From the NCBI GenBank assembly GCA_963989245.1, contig OZ022342.1, positions 39,856,942 to 39,920,941 of the forward strand: a DNA stretch of 64,000 bases, written 5' to 3'. Numbering within the stretch: position 1 is the first letter of the stretch; each line of letters opens with the position of its first letter. The stretch is from Nansenia antarctica. Lineage: Eukaryota > Chordata > Actinopteri > Argentiniformes > Microstomatidae. The notes beneath the pieces are model-generated. The model had not been told where the DNA came from, ran no database searches, and saw nothing but the letters and a program-made list of their open reading frames with translations. The translations under genes were made by a program, and so were the position numbers. Below are positions 32,215-43,566 of the stretch, piece after piece.

Positions 32215-32806
32215 TCTGTAACACACTGCACTCTGTAACACAGTGTAAACACATTGCACTCTGTAAACACACTGCACCCTGGAAAGACACTGCACTCTGT
32301 AACCCAGTGTAAACACACTGCACTCTGTAAACACACTGCACCCTGGAAACACACTGCACCCTGGAAACACACTGCACTCTGTAAACACACTGCACTCTGT
32401 AAACACACTGCACCCTGTAAACACACTGTATCCTGTAAACACACTGCACTCTGTAAACACACTGCACCCTGTAAACACACTGCACCCTGTAAACACACTG
32501 CACCCTGTAAACACAGTGCACCCTGCAACACACTGCACACTGTAAACACCCTGTAAACACTCTGCACCCTGTAAATACACTGCACTCTGTAACACACTGC
32601 ACCCTGTAAAAACACTGCACCCTGTAAACACACTGCACCATGTAACACACTGCACCCTGTAAACACTCTGCACTCTGTAACACACTGCACCCTGTAAACT
32701 CACTGCACCCTGTGAACACACCGTAAACACACTGCACCCTGTAACACACTGCACCCTGTAAACACACTGCACTCTGTAACACACTGCAAACACACTGCAC
32801 TCTGTT
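32215..32806. repeat. ~17/18-bp minisatellite, array 1
   Basis: About 33 units of GTAAACACACTGCACCCT with 13- to 18-bp variants (CTCTGTAACACACTGCA). Stop-free readings on the minus strand, up to 271 codons, are repeat artefacts. The same unit in reverse complement forms array 2 at 35958-36271. Confidence 0.95.
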
Positions 32807-33247
32807 AAGTTTAGTGCAAATCCAACACGTGCAATGCAGTTTCCTCACCATCCTTCGTGTGAAGAATAGGGGTAGCTGCGTCATGTTATGGGTATGTTTG
32901 TCTCTGGCAGGACTGGGGAGTTTGTCAGGAGTTGGTTGACATCCTAAGCCACACAGTGTGTAATTGTTCTTAATTCTTATGCAAACCAGATACTATAACA
33001 ACTAAAGATATTCATTCCAAAATCACATAAATTACTATCGTATTGCACTCAGATGGACTCAATTGAACTGGTTAAATACATATTTGCATTTGCGCACATT
33101 TTAAGAGTGTCATAGCAAAGGGTCTGAAAACGTACATGAGGTATTTCTGTATTTCAATTGTAATACTTTGCAAACATTTCTAAAAACGTATATTCACTTG
33201 TATTTAAGAATATATATACATACAATATATATACAATATATATACAT

Positions 33248-33287
<40 letters not shown>

Positions 33288-33901
33288 TAATTAAGTGTAT
33301 GACACAAATGTGGAGATAGTGAAGGGTTCTGAATATGCTCCAAAGCCACTATAAACCTAAACCTTGTTGGCTAATATCTTTAGAACTCATAGGTTATAAA
33401 GAGGGGTTGGTGTTGCAATGTTTGTGAAAAACTATTTAACTATTTTGTTTTACATTCGACAACTGTCCCCAGTTTGAATTCAATTTGAATACCTTTGCAT
33501 TCCAAATGTGTTGTGATTTGGGGTGAATTTGGTCAGTATTTCCGTTGTTGTTAGCAGTGGCTACAATTGGTTGAAGTTAGCATTGCCTAATTCAACAGCT
33601 CTTTCTTCAACAACATGTCTCCTGGCCCATAGATTACTTTCAGTAATTAGTAACATGAGTAACTTATCCACCTCTAACATGAGTTACTTTCCACCTCTGA
33701 AAATGAGAATCAATAAACTAGTAGACTAGAGTAATACCCAGTGTCTATGCAAACAAGTTTTAAGCAAGACACAGACACTTGCAGCAGCTAGTGTGACTGT
33801 CACTTTATGTGTAAATTGATACCCCTGACTGACAGAATCCATTTAATTTGTCTTGAGAAGCGGACCGAAACTGATGGACTCAAATATAAGAGAATATATC
33901 T

Positions 33902-33902
<1 letters not shown>

Positions 33903-33963
<61 letters not shown>
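33903..33963. repeat. (AT)n microsatellite
   Basis: About 30 uninterrupted AT dinucleotides, self-complementary and likely polymorphic. Confidence 0.98.
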
Positions 33964-33967
<4 letters not shown>

Positions 33968-34626
33968 CAGGAACCAAATCAATGAAAGATATAAATAATT
34001 CATGACAAAAAGCAGCACTTTCCAAACCCAGATCATCCCACACACACACACACGTCTCCAAATGTAACTTGCTGATTTACTCCCTTTTAATAAAGTCTCA
34101 ATACAAAAAGCCTTACCAGACAAATGAGCGAACGAGTCAGTGTGACAGTGATATCCATTATGTGTTTAATTATCTTCAAAGTTCGAGTGAAGGGCATTTC
34201 TTCCACTCATGGGAAGAGAGCTAAGTGCAGCAGCGAAGCCCTTCTCAAAAGCTGAAACAAAGCTGACTCACTAGTTCCGTTGACTCAGCTTGGAGTTTGA
34301 CAGGCAGGCAAACACTTAAGCGCCATAAATAAGCTTCTCATCAGAAAATAGCCGACATTGTTGTTATTTCTTTTGGCCTTTTTATTTCCAAGTCAACTTC
34401 TGCAGTGCTAATTTGTGTTTTTTCCTATTACTCGCTGACATTGGGAACGTGGCTAGATGATTGGTATATTCAGGGTGAGACTGTTAAGGGAAATAATTAG
34501 ATTGGTCTGAAATGTCATTCCAGGGTGGGCTTGATTGCATTGTGTTGAATCGTGATTCTCAGATTTTCTAATGGAATAGTCTAGGCCAGATGTGTGTACA
34601 TGTGTGTGTAATATATTAGTACTCCC

Positions 34627-34628
<2 letters not shown>

Positions 34629-34688
<60 letters not shown>

Positions 34689-34694
34689 GTGTGC
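34629..34694. repeat. (GT)n microsatellite
   Basis: About 32 GT dinucleotides with one GC interruption near 34683. Confidence 0.98.
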
Positions 34695-35853
34695 TAGGCT
34701 AATTTAAACTACCAGTGGATAGCTATTTCTGCATCCATGGTTCATAAAACAGGCACCACTTTTGATATGTGTTTTCGTTTTTCAATTTAAACGAAAGGAA
34801 AATCTACAAGTTCATGGTTAGGAAAAATGCTGTTAGAGAGAGACCCAAAGGCAAGCAATTAGAAATGCTTTAGCTGGCACTTCAGAACTGGGAACAGCTC
34901 TTTAAACCAACAGGTATTTATCTTGTTATTCTTTTTCTGAAAACAATGACAAACTACTCATGTCTCCTCCACCCTCATCTCTCCATTATATCCCTCCGAA
35001 GCCCATCAAGTTACGTTTAAGGCCCTGAGTGACTGAGACATGGCTAAATGTTGCTATTTTTTTGGAGTTTGCAATTAAGCCGGAGCTGAAAGCTTTGAAT
35101 GGCAGCATCTGTTGAATTGCCATGAAAGAGAGGACAGCCCCGCAAATGTTCTTCCTGCCTCCAATTTTGCAATCTCTCACTTACTCACTTGCACATGCAC
35201 ACCACTGACAAACACATGTCCTCTCTCTCATATACACAAACACATACAGTATGCACAAAAAAAAACTTTTCACACACACACACACACACACACACCTCCT
35301 TTAGGTTATCAGTGGCTGTACATAGCCTGGTGCAGGGTCCTCAGAGAAGGAAGGGGAGGACCATCCCATTCAGTGATTTTACACAAATATAACATTGTGA
35401 AACATTTTAAAAGTTATCCTTTTTCGATACAACTACTAAATATATTCTCATGTCAAATAATACCGGATTAAAACACACTGCTTTGTTACAGAGTAGTTTT
35501 AACAGCACCCTACATGATAGCGCCGTGGTGTAGCTGGACAACAGCAATGTCTCATACTTCTCTGGCTACATTGACTTCAACACAAAACGTAGGAGGCTTG
35601 TGGTTTTCAACCCCTTCCGTAGACTAATTATGACGACTTCCGCGGGACATTCTCCAACCTAATAGAGCTCTTTCAATACGAACTAATATCTTCCCCATCC
35701 AATCAAAGGATGAGCTAATTAATCCAGTAGACTAATGTATGAATGAGCTACAGGTAGTAATGCTAGTGTCACAGTGTGAGTCTACCTAGTTCATTGGCCG
35801 GTGGTTAGGCTCAGCTGTTGCCCATATTAGCGATAGGCTGATTCCCCCTTTAA

Positions 35854-35957
35854 CACTAGAACAGCCGAGGCTTTTTACAATGCTAAGCTGCTATTTACAC
35901 ACAACGGCCACTAGTTGGCCGCTTATAAATTAGCCTGCCTCCTACACAGAAAAACTG
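35854..35957. mobile_element. Left end of a piggyBac-like relic
   Basis: TTAA at 35850-35853 is followed by CACTAGAACAGCCGAGG, nearly the same terminal repeat as the element at 27509. No right terminal repeat was found before or after the minisatellite at 35958. Confidence 0.4.
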
Positions 35958-36271
35958 AGTGCAGTGTGTTTACAGGGTGCAGTGTGTTTCCAGGGTGCAG
36001 TGTGTTTATAGAGTGCAGTGTATTTGCAGGGTGCAGTATGTTTACAGTGTGTTAACAGAGTGCAGTGTGTTACAGAGTGCAGTGTGTTTACAGGGTGCAG
36101 TGTGTTACAGAGTGCAGTGTGTTTACAGAGTGTTTACAGGGTGCAGTGTGTTTACAGGGTGCAGTGTGTTTACAGGGTGTAGTGTGTTTACAGGGTGCAG
36201 TGTGTTTTCAGTGTGTTTACAGGGTGCAGTGTGTTAACAGGTGCAGTGTGTTAACAGGGTGCAGTGTGTTA
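35958..36271. repeat. ~18-bp minisatellite, array 2, opposite orientation
   Basis: About 17 units of GTGCAGTGTGTTTACAGG with shorter variants, the reverse complement of the 32215-32806 unit. The open frames across it are repeat artefacts. Confidence 0.95.
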
Positions 36272-36477
36272 ATGCTTTGTAGTAAAATCAATAAACACAT
36301 TTCCATTATTTGCTGTATCACTTGAATTCATTGTTGCAAACATAATTATGGATGTGAGATAGATTATTTTCCATTAATTAAGGGATTTTTTGGGGGCCAT
36401 TTGGTCATAGACTAGAGCAGGGGTATTCAATCATAATGTGTAGATTGGGTTATGATTCAGTGGCATATATACATATA

Positions 36478-37400
36478 CAGTTAGGCTTTTTCCATAATTT
36501 TGGCTCTGTATGGCACAACAATGGATTTGAAATGAAACAATCGAGATGTAATTGAAGTGCAGACTTTCAGCTTTAACACCAAAAAATATTGTATGAAAAC
36601 TGCTATATACAAAAATATTGTATGAAACATTTAGGAATTGCAACCATTTTTATACACAGTCCCCTATTTTCAGGAGCTCAAAAGTAATTGATCAAATTAA
36701 TATAATCATAATAACATTTTCATTTTTAATACTTTGTCGAGAATCCTTTGCAGGCAATGACTGCCTGAAGTCTGGAACCCATGGACATCACCAAATGCTG
36801 GGTTTCCTCCTTTGTGATGCTTTGCCAGGCCTTTACTGCAGCAGTCTTCAGTTGTTGTTTGTTCGTGGGTCTTTCTGCCTTTAGTTTTGTCTTCAGCAAG
36901 TGAAATGCATGCTCAATCGGGTTGAGATCAGGTGATTGACTCGGCCATTGCAGAATATTCCACTTCTTTGCCTTAAAAAACTCCTGGGTTGCTTACGCAG
37001 TATGTTTTGGGTCATTGTCCATCTGTATTGTGAAGCGCAATCCAATCAACTTTGCTGAATTTGTCGGAATCTGAGCAGACAGAATATCTCTAAACACTTC
37101 AGAATTCATCCGTCTGCTTCTGTCTTCTGTCACATCATAAAAAAACACTAGAAACCCAGTGTCGTTGGAAGCCAGGCATGCCCATGTCATCACACTGCCT
37201 CCACCGTTCTGGACCTCTGGACTAGAGTGACTGAGATGATATTGTCCCATCGACTGTGAGGACATTTTCCTCTCCGCCATCCAACTTTGTCGATTGACAA
37301 AGGCTTCAGGGTAGCATTCCAGAGGGGTTTGGTTCCTCTCTATTTTCTCAGTTTGAAATGACAACCTGATCCACACGATGTGTAATTGATTCCTAAGCAA
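36478..37400 (-). mobile_element. Tc1-like transposon, 5' part missing
   Basis: The left boundary CAGTTAGGC follows a TA at 36476-36477, as for Tc1-like inverted repeats. Inside are the 3' flank (AGTGCAGACTTTCAGCTTTA is common in this Tc1 group) and the C-terminal two thirds of a transposase on the minus strand. The other terminal repeat was not found up to 37900, so this copy is truncated. Confidence 0.75.
36726..37400 (-). pseudogene. Tc1-type DD34E transposase fragment, one internal stop
   Basis: Minus-strand reading from 37400 includes GGGSVMTWACLASNDTG, IQMDNDPKHTA (catalytic Asp in the DND motif), then a single TAA near 36993, and in the same frame ATQEFFKAKKWNILQWPSQS, LNPIEHAFHLLK (catalytic Glu) and a natural stop at 36726-36728. 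Thus the catalytic C-terminal domain is complete apart from one nonsense codon. The N-terminal DNA-binding helix-turn-helix region is missing. Confidence 0.85.
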
Positions 37401-37455
37401 ATCAGAGACCCTATAAAAACAAAGATATTAATTCCAAAATCACATGACCTATCCT

Positions 37456-38849
37456 TGCATTAGTCTCTGTTCAAATAAAAACATCCATGCTGGCCTCATG
37501 GATCCAAATGTTAAAGTCCATTTCAGAAACCATGCCCCTTACATTTAACAGTCCAAGGCCATGTTGTGAATTGAGATCAGATGGAGTCTCTAAGGCTGGT
37601 ACCTCCCCATTAACACTTGTTTCTGTGACATTTATTAGTATCGTGATGAGGTTGTTTATAGCCACACCATTTGGTCTGTGTCTCGGATGAGGGATCAGAT
37701 TATGGATGACTGCAGTACAACGATGATGACAATGCTTTGAAATAACAGTAGGGATTACCTGAGCGGGGGGTCTGAATTACCTGTGAGCCTCATAGGAAAT
37801 TGCTTGATTTCAAATCCAAACGTTTGGAGTGTAGAGCCTAAAGAAGAAACAATAAGTCACTGTCCCGTTACTTACACACCTGCCTACAGGGTCCTAACCT
37901 CCTACCAGTTAGACTTGTAATGGATTAGACATGTCAATATTGTACATATATATACACACACACACACACACACAGGAGCAGATGGTCCACATCACACAAT
38001 ATCACACTGAGGACAAGTCAGGGAAGGAGTGGGTTGAGGTGTTAACATTGGCAAAGTTATTTCACCGATACAATTCACACCACGTGAAAATATGCATTGG
38101 CAGTTGTGGTGTTAAGCTCTACATATAATAGTACTTTCTCACACTCTCTTTTCTCATTCGTTTAACATACTCTTGCGACTTTTACTCTTGTACACGAGGT
38201 GATCTCCATCCAACCTCTAAAAGTTTACTGCCCCTGTCTACGTTCTGGGTCATTGGAATGTTGCCTTCAAATGCCTTGCAAACATTGACATTGTTCAATG
38301 TCAATAGTTCATGTACTGTACATCTTCTATGGAATTACACTGCTCTGCCAAGCAGTCATGATAGACATGTACAATCTTCCAAAGCACGGTGTCTAGTACT
38401 CAACCCACAGAGTGAAAAATAAATAAATAATCATTTTGTCAAAGAACTACAAACATAAAGGCACTTACTTTAAGGCATAATGTATTGTGCTGAACAAAAC
38501 CTGATATAGTGACAATGTAGCCTGGCTTGTGGGAGCATATAGTGTTAGAGTCACCTCTAGTCTTAGAGACACTTACCTTAAATTATTATAGCTAAAAAGA
38601 TAAAAAGTAAGGACGGATGACCTTAACATTTACAGTGTGTTTATGGAGTGTCTTGCGTAAAATATGAAAAGAGCAGTAGAATATTTACGCAAACATATAA
38701 TTAACATATAGTTAATATAATATGATAGATACACATATAGACACAGCAAAAAGCTATTCTGACAGGCTTACGTTTGTATGAGTGGCATGTTTCCCTGCTT
38801 GAAGTTGAGTTAGTAGGTTTTGGTAGCAGGTTTCTGTAGTCAGACTAGA
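37456..38849. other. Non-coding stretch
   Basis: Only a short (AC)n at 37956-37974 and scattered AT-rich sequence were seen. No gene, SINE box or terminal repeat was recognised. Confidence 0.4.
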
Positions 38850-39147
38850 GGAGTTGTTCGCCAAAATGGAGGCAGTGGGAGATTGAGTCTGATAATGATG
38901 TGTAGCTGCTATAAATCAGTCCTAGGATGAAGTGATATGTACACTTCTGGATTCTCTTGAGTTGTGCAGACATGGAGAGAGTGAGAGAGTGAGATAGGAG
39001 TGCCACACAGAAGTGCCATAATATGTGATAGGGTCTGATGAAAAGGTCTCCAAGTAGGGCCACGTCATTTTTCAATTTTGTAGATTGTAAACTTTCAAAT
39101 GATGTGTCATACATTGAAATCTGAATCAAGTTCAAGAAGTTATGCAT
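38850..39147 (-). pseudogene. Possible LINE RT C-terminal fragment
   Basis: The minus-strand frame contains SAQLKRIQKCTYHFILGLIY, which resembles the LxRIQxxAxxxILG block after the RT of CR1/L2-type LINEs. The rest shows no clear motif and there are no flanking LINE parts. It is a weak assignment. Confidence 0.3.
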
Positions 39148-40136
39148 ATTTGAATGTTGATAACCCCCAAATCAACGAGCCGAGAAATTCGACCTCAAAG
39201 TATTCACCGCCACTTTTAACAGGTAGGTAATAGGTGGGAACAATAGCTGGTTAATTCCACCCCAACCACTCCCTCAAGACAACCACTCCCCCAAGACAAC
39301 CACTCCCCCATTACACTATCTGTCATTATCTGCCTGTTTGTCAGTGGGGTTGTCAGCTAACCCTCGGGAAACAAACTTTCAGGGTTGACATGTTTAAATT
39401 GCTGAATATTTATAACAATAATAATTCAAGATTCATGATTTTTATTGCCATGTGTGCCAAAAGTTTATTACATCCGATTATACATGAGTAAACTTTTTAT
39501 GGCTTCAGTTTCAGTCGATATTGCAGCAGCAAGAGAAAACAAAATGTCAATGGAAAAAATGAGATACAATTAAGCAATACAATAATAGAATGGTAAAAAA
39601 TTATAATGTTGTGTCCGTGTGTATGCATTCATCATTATAGTCCAAAAAGCATCTAGTGGGACTTCGGTGTAGTTCCGTCCCATCCCATCCCTTCCCATCT
39701 GGGCATCAAAGCTGATGTCAAATAAAAATAGAACACAGTAAGTTTAAAATGATTGCCCACTGTTACCTAGACACCAGTTTTACAAAATACTAATGTTGAT
39801 AAAAATAGAATTGCTAATACAATGACAATGACAAATACTTGAAGTGCTGGTGACTCACATCAAGGTCTCATCTCTCAGAACCTCTCACCTCGTCATTCTG
39901 TAACACAAATTTCAGGTCAGAGGTGTGGACACACCTACAGTGTAGGCTTGCATGCTTTCCATAGACTCATGAATGATAGTGTACTGTACTTGTTGAAGTC
40001 ATCCTGTACTGTAAGACGTAGGCTAGTGAAATAATTTCAATCCACAGTATTATTCTACAGCAAATCAAAACATTATTTTTGATTCCACACAACATTACCG
40101 TTCATTACAAAAGCATAATTTACCTTTTCTATAATA
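39148..40136. other. Non-coding stretch
   Basis: A 17-bp unit AAGACAACCACTCCCCC is repeated near 39275-39315. The sequence at 39425-39500 (TTTTTATTGCCATGTGTGCC) may be an inverted LINE 3' tail. No gene was recognised. Confidence 0.35.
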
Positions 40137-40316
40137 TCTCTAACAAAGCTAGCTAGCAAGCTAACACTTGTTTGGCCACACACACACATTTGAATACTTT
40201 ATTTGGTTCCACAAATCATATTACACAAACAGGGAATCAAATATTTCGGGGCTAAGCAGCACTGAACACTCAAGGGTACACATAACACCTCCTTCTCCAC
40301 ATGGCCAAGCTGCCAA
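40137..40316. repeat. Repeat family R, copy B, left part
   Basis: TCTAACAAAGCTAGCTAGCA, then AGCTAACACTTGTTTGGCC matches copy A at 7051-7095. It is separated from its right part at 43130 by an RLE-type LINE and a possible solo LTR. Confidence 0.45.
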
Positions 40317-42348
40317 TAATGAATGAATGAATGAATGGTCTTTATTGTCATTGATATAGTACAGGTATAGTACAATAATAGCTGAGGCAGAGCAAAATTT
40401 GGCAACCTGTTTGGCCTTTCTTTTAGTCATTGCAGCAATTCTCAGACCCCTCATGGTGCATTTATATACATGGCCCAGACTTCCAAATATTCCAAGTATA
40501 CTGAATTTACACTTGTACCCAAAGCTGGTTTTCGTATCAAGTAGTGGTTGGTATTTTATATACTTGTCCTGGAAAGTCTGGTCCATGTACAGGTCAAAGG
40601 GACAGCCTACTTCTACAATCAGCACCTCCTTGTGGCTGGTGTCAACAAAGACAACATCAGGTGTGTTTGGGATGTTGGCAAAAACGTCATTGGTAAAACC
40701 AAACCACTCTGGTAACACTCTGGCATGCTTGTACATAGCTGCGCTAGATGGTAAGATATTTTGTACTGTATCAGACACAATGTCCACAATACGGTCATGA
40801 CGAGCTATGTACAGGTGTTTGTATGCATTACATCCACCTGGATTCTAGGTGTTGTGAATCCTGATGGTTTAAACAGAATGGACTGTGAGTGTGGGGATAC
40901 CAGGTGGACAGATTGTACTTGGTCGGTAATACCTGCAGTCTTGCTTTGATGGTGAATTTCAAAACATCCTCACCAACAGCGGCGTTCTTAAACACTGAGT
41001 GTGAGACTGAGTGGTCAGCGAACTCCAAACAAGCTAGCTTTCCCTGTAGTCTGAGTCCACACCAGTGCTGCCTGATCTCAGACTGCTTCAGGCTGAGCAG
41101 AACCCTCCTTGCAGAGTCTCTGTGCAGTCCGACAGTCTCTTCCTGCGGTGTTGTGATGTTGGCCTTCACAATCACACAGGGGTCTGTGATCACCTCATCA
41201 GAGACAGGGACTTCAGTCTGTGTGTTAAGTTATGTCCATCTTAGCTGAACTCCAGTCTGGTTGCAGAGGTCATTGAGATCCCGCCAGTCAGACCAGACCC
41301 CGAAGCCCTTGGCCTGGGAATCCAGTTTCTCCGAGTCTTCCCTCCTGAAGCCAAGGAAGTTGTTCTAGTGTGCGCTGGCCAGGGGGATCTTCCTTCTGCG
41401 TAGATCCAGCAGGAGAGAGGCCCTGGCCATTTCTCTGACGGTGGCATCGCCATTGTTAAGCATGTGGAGCTGGTGGGCTAGCCTGGTGGCTATGTAGGTC
41501 CACTCGACATTGGGGACTCCCAGCCCTCCCTCTCCACATGGGAGAAAGATCATGCCCCATGTGGAGTGTGTGTTGAGGCCCACCCACTTTCTGACCAGCT
41601 GGACAGTTCTGTTCGTCATCTCTCTCAGTGCCTTGAGAGGGATGTGCACATTGGCGAAGAGGTGTTGGATTTTAGCCAGAGCCACCTCTCTCACAGCCTG
41701 GAGCTTCATGAGGATGGGGAGGGAGGACAAGTCAATCAGGTGGAGACGATGGAGAAACTCTGTAGTGAGCACCTCGACCTGCTCCCCCCACTCGCCAGCG
41801 ATGTTAAACCTGTGGCCAAGGTATGGGTAGGTCTCATTGTGGGAATACACCCTGATGGGTTGGCCCATTACAAGAAAGGTGGGGGGCTTGTCGTTCTTGG
41901 CCTTATACCAGCGGTTGCCTCCACTGCGGCGTTCATGGAGTACGGCACACTTGGCTTGCTTCACCTCCAACCCTGACCATTGGAGGAACTCATCAGTGCG
42001 TGCCAGCATGTTGGTGATGATACCGGTAACTGGCACTGGTAAATCCACTTCATCCATTGGTTGAGTGCTAAGATGAAGTTCACGGCACTCCAGTGACGGC
42101 CAGTTTTTATTCCCACCTTCAGTGCAATCGGCTCTGTGAGCTGCTGCCCACAGATAACTTAGAAATTAGCCTTGGTACACGCTGGATACAATATTCACAA
42201 AAGGCTGAGGCAGGTGTATTTCCTCTAATGCTTTTAGCATCACCTCATGGGGGAGTGTACCAAACGCGTCTCTAAAGAACAAAAACACTGTGTAGAATCT
42301 AGATGATTCATGTTTGAAGTAATCTATTCCGGTTTTTAAGCAAAACAC
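40317..42348 (-). mobile_element. RLE-type LINE (R2/NeSL/Hero group), 5'-truncated
   Basis: On the minus strand it runs from an RT fragment through a long C-terminal region to a restriction-like endonuclease, then a 3' end with a CATTCATTCATT tail at about 40319-40338. Having the endonuclease downstream of the RT separates this class from the APE-type LINEs elsewhere in the window. Its 3' end is matched by the short insertion at 20029-20084. Confidence 0.75.
40385..42348 (-). pseudogene. RLE-LINE ORF: RT fragment to restriction-like endonuclease, broken
   Basis: Minus-strand pieces in order: 42348-42166 with RDAFGTLPHEVMLKALEEIH (RT motif A region, Asp present); 42057-41365 with SGLEVKQAKCAVLHERRSGG, YPYLGHRFNI and GEGGLGVPNVEW (RT thumb and linker); 41193-40828 with a Cys/His stretch (PHTHSPFCLNHQDSQH); and 40787-40385 with RVLPEWFGFTNDVF, TPDVVFVD, LIVEVGCPFD and KYIKY, the PD...(D/E)...K core of a restriction-like endonuclease. 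Frames change between pieces and the RT motif B/C region is deleted between 42057 and 42166. The family-level call is by motif order only. Confidence 0.7.
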
Positions 42349-42374
42349 ATGTTAGTTCATTCCCTCTCTGTTGA

Positions 42375-43070
42375 CACACACACACACACACACACACACG
42401 AAACGACACAGAGACTGGAATGCATTGAAGGCCACCGGCTGTATTTAATTAGAAAATAAGGTTTAACTGAAGGAATAGTCCAACTTAATGTCGCACCCTG
42501 GCGCTTAACGGGGAACTCAGGTTGCCTCGTCTAGAGGGTAAAACAGGGGGTCTCAGTCACCCGGGTGTAGGGCAGGTTGGAGTCCGGTAGGTAACCCCCG
42601 GGGGTTCTGGGTAGAGGGCTGGTCACTCTGCTAGCAGCAGACGGGTTCTCTCTCTCTCTTTTCTGTCAGGAGCAGACCACAGTTACTTCCCCCCAGCTAT
42701 TGAATGTGCTGCCGTACTACGGCTCTCACCCATGTGCTGCGTGTTCCCGGGTTGGCTGTCTCTCGGGACTGTGTACTCCGAGTGGGCTCGATGTAGGCCA
42801 GGGGTAGGAGGGCCGACAAGTTGGCTCTGTGGGCGTGGGTCGGAGGTGGTTTCAGACTTTCCTCTAGGGCTGCCGGGTCCTCTCTGCGGTTTATGGCTGC
42901 GTTCAGTCTAGTGGCAGGCAAAACACATTAATCCCTATTATCTCATAAATGTACTGGCGGGGACCGGCTCTCAACCAGTTGACGTGTCTTGTCCATCCAT
43001 AGCCCTCTCGCATGGCCAGCTCCACTCCTCCTTATGTGGGCCTCCCGTGAGGAGGCACAGGTGTGGCACA
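42375..43070 (-). mobile_element. Possible solo LTR of a gypsy-like element
   Basis: Read on the minus strand it begins TGTGCCACACCTGTGCCTCC and is GC-rich with no coding frame of note. Towards the end it has a weak poly(A) signal context (CTAATTAAATACAGCC), and it ends in a (TG)n run with CA. The composition differs sharply from the AT-rich surroundings. Without a second copy or a confirmed target duplication this remains tentative. Confidence 0.35.
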
Positions 43071-43129
43071 TCAGGCTAACGAGCCTGTGGGTTGCTCCCC
43101 ATCCGGCTGATTGGGGAATGGAGTGCAGC

Positions 43130-43410
43130 TGTGTATTGACGGACCACAGTCCTGTGAATAGTATGTTGATCGATGAAACTTTCTATGTGGATACAGTGAT
43201 TGATGGTAGCGTCCTCTCTTGTCAACATTCACACACGCACATGGCTATTTATGAGGGTGTGGGGTGTGGCCAAAAATAAAAGTGATTACGCCCCAACACA
43301 AATAAGAATACTACCCCCCAACACAAATAAGAATACTACCCTCGACCCAAGTTTGCTAATAAAGTGTAGGTATAACCGTGTAAAACTGTTGATTATGATA
43401 TTGAGTGGGT
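43130..43410. repeat. Repeat family R, copy B, right part
   Basis: GACGGACCACAG, GAAACTTTCTATGTGGATAC and GAGGGTGTGGGGTGTGGCC match 11612-11745. A 25-bp sub-repeat (CCCCAACACAAATAAGAATA) is doubled at 43291-43340. Confidence 0.6.
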
Positions 43411-43566
43411 TCTTCATCGCTTACATTTCCGTCCTTTAGTTTTCTTCGGGTTTGGCTCGATTGCGAGGTTTCACAATTCCCGACATGTGGACCTTTTCAC
43501 CAAATCGTAACACATATTCGATTACAGGTCTTATGTAGGTAGTGTAGATTGTGACTAAGACACTCT

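Larger units (their letters stand above)
32807..35849. other. Non-coding stretch between the inverted minisatellites
   Basis: No gene recognised. It holds AT runs at about 33200-33283 and 33903-33963, a long (GT)n at 34629-34694 and a (CA)n at 35269-35295. A segment near 32955-33035 resembles 37378-37455. Sequence at about 34960-35180 lacks repeats but carries no recognisable coding signal. Confidence 0.4.

Noticed and set aside
32215..32806. CRISPR-like array of short repeats
   Set aside because: Units are contiguous and vary internally, with no unique spacers; this is a minisatellite in a eukaryotic genome.
32069..32884. Minus-strand open frames of 181-271 codons rich in Cys, Val and Gln
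   Set aside because: All lie in the ~18-bp minisatellite and repeat the same few residues; three frames are open at once, which points to repeat periodicity and not coding.
35959..36325. Forward open frames of 86-92 codons
   Set aside because: Same minisatellite in reverse orientation; same artefact.
42697..42921. Minus-strand 74-codon open frame in GC-rich DNA
   Set aside because: Falls inside the possible solo LTR; GC-rich sequence has few stops and no motif is visible.
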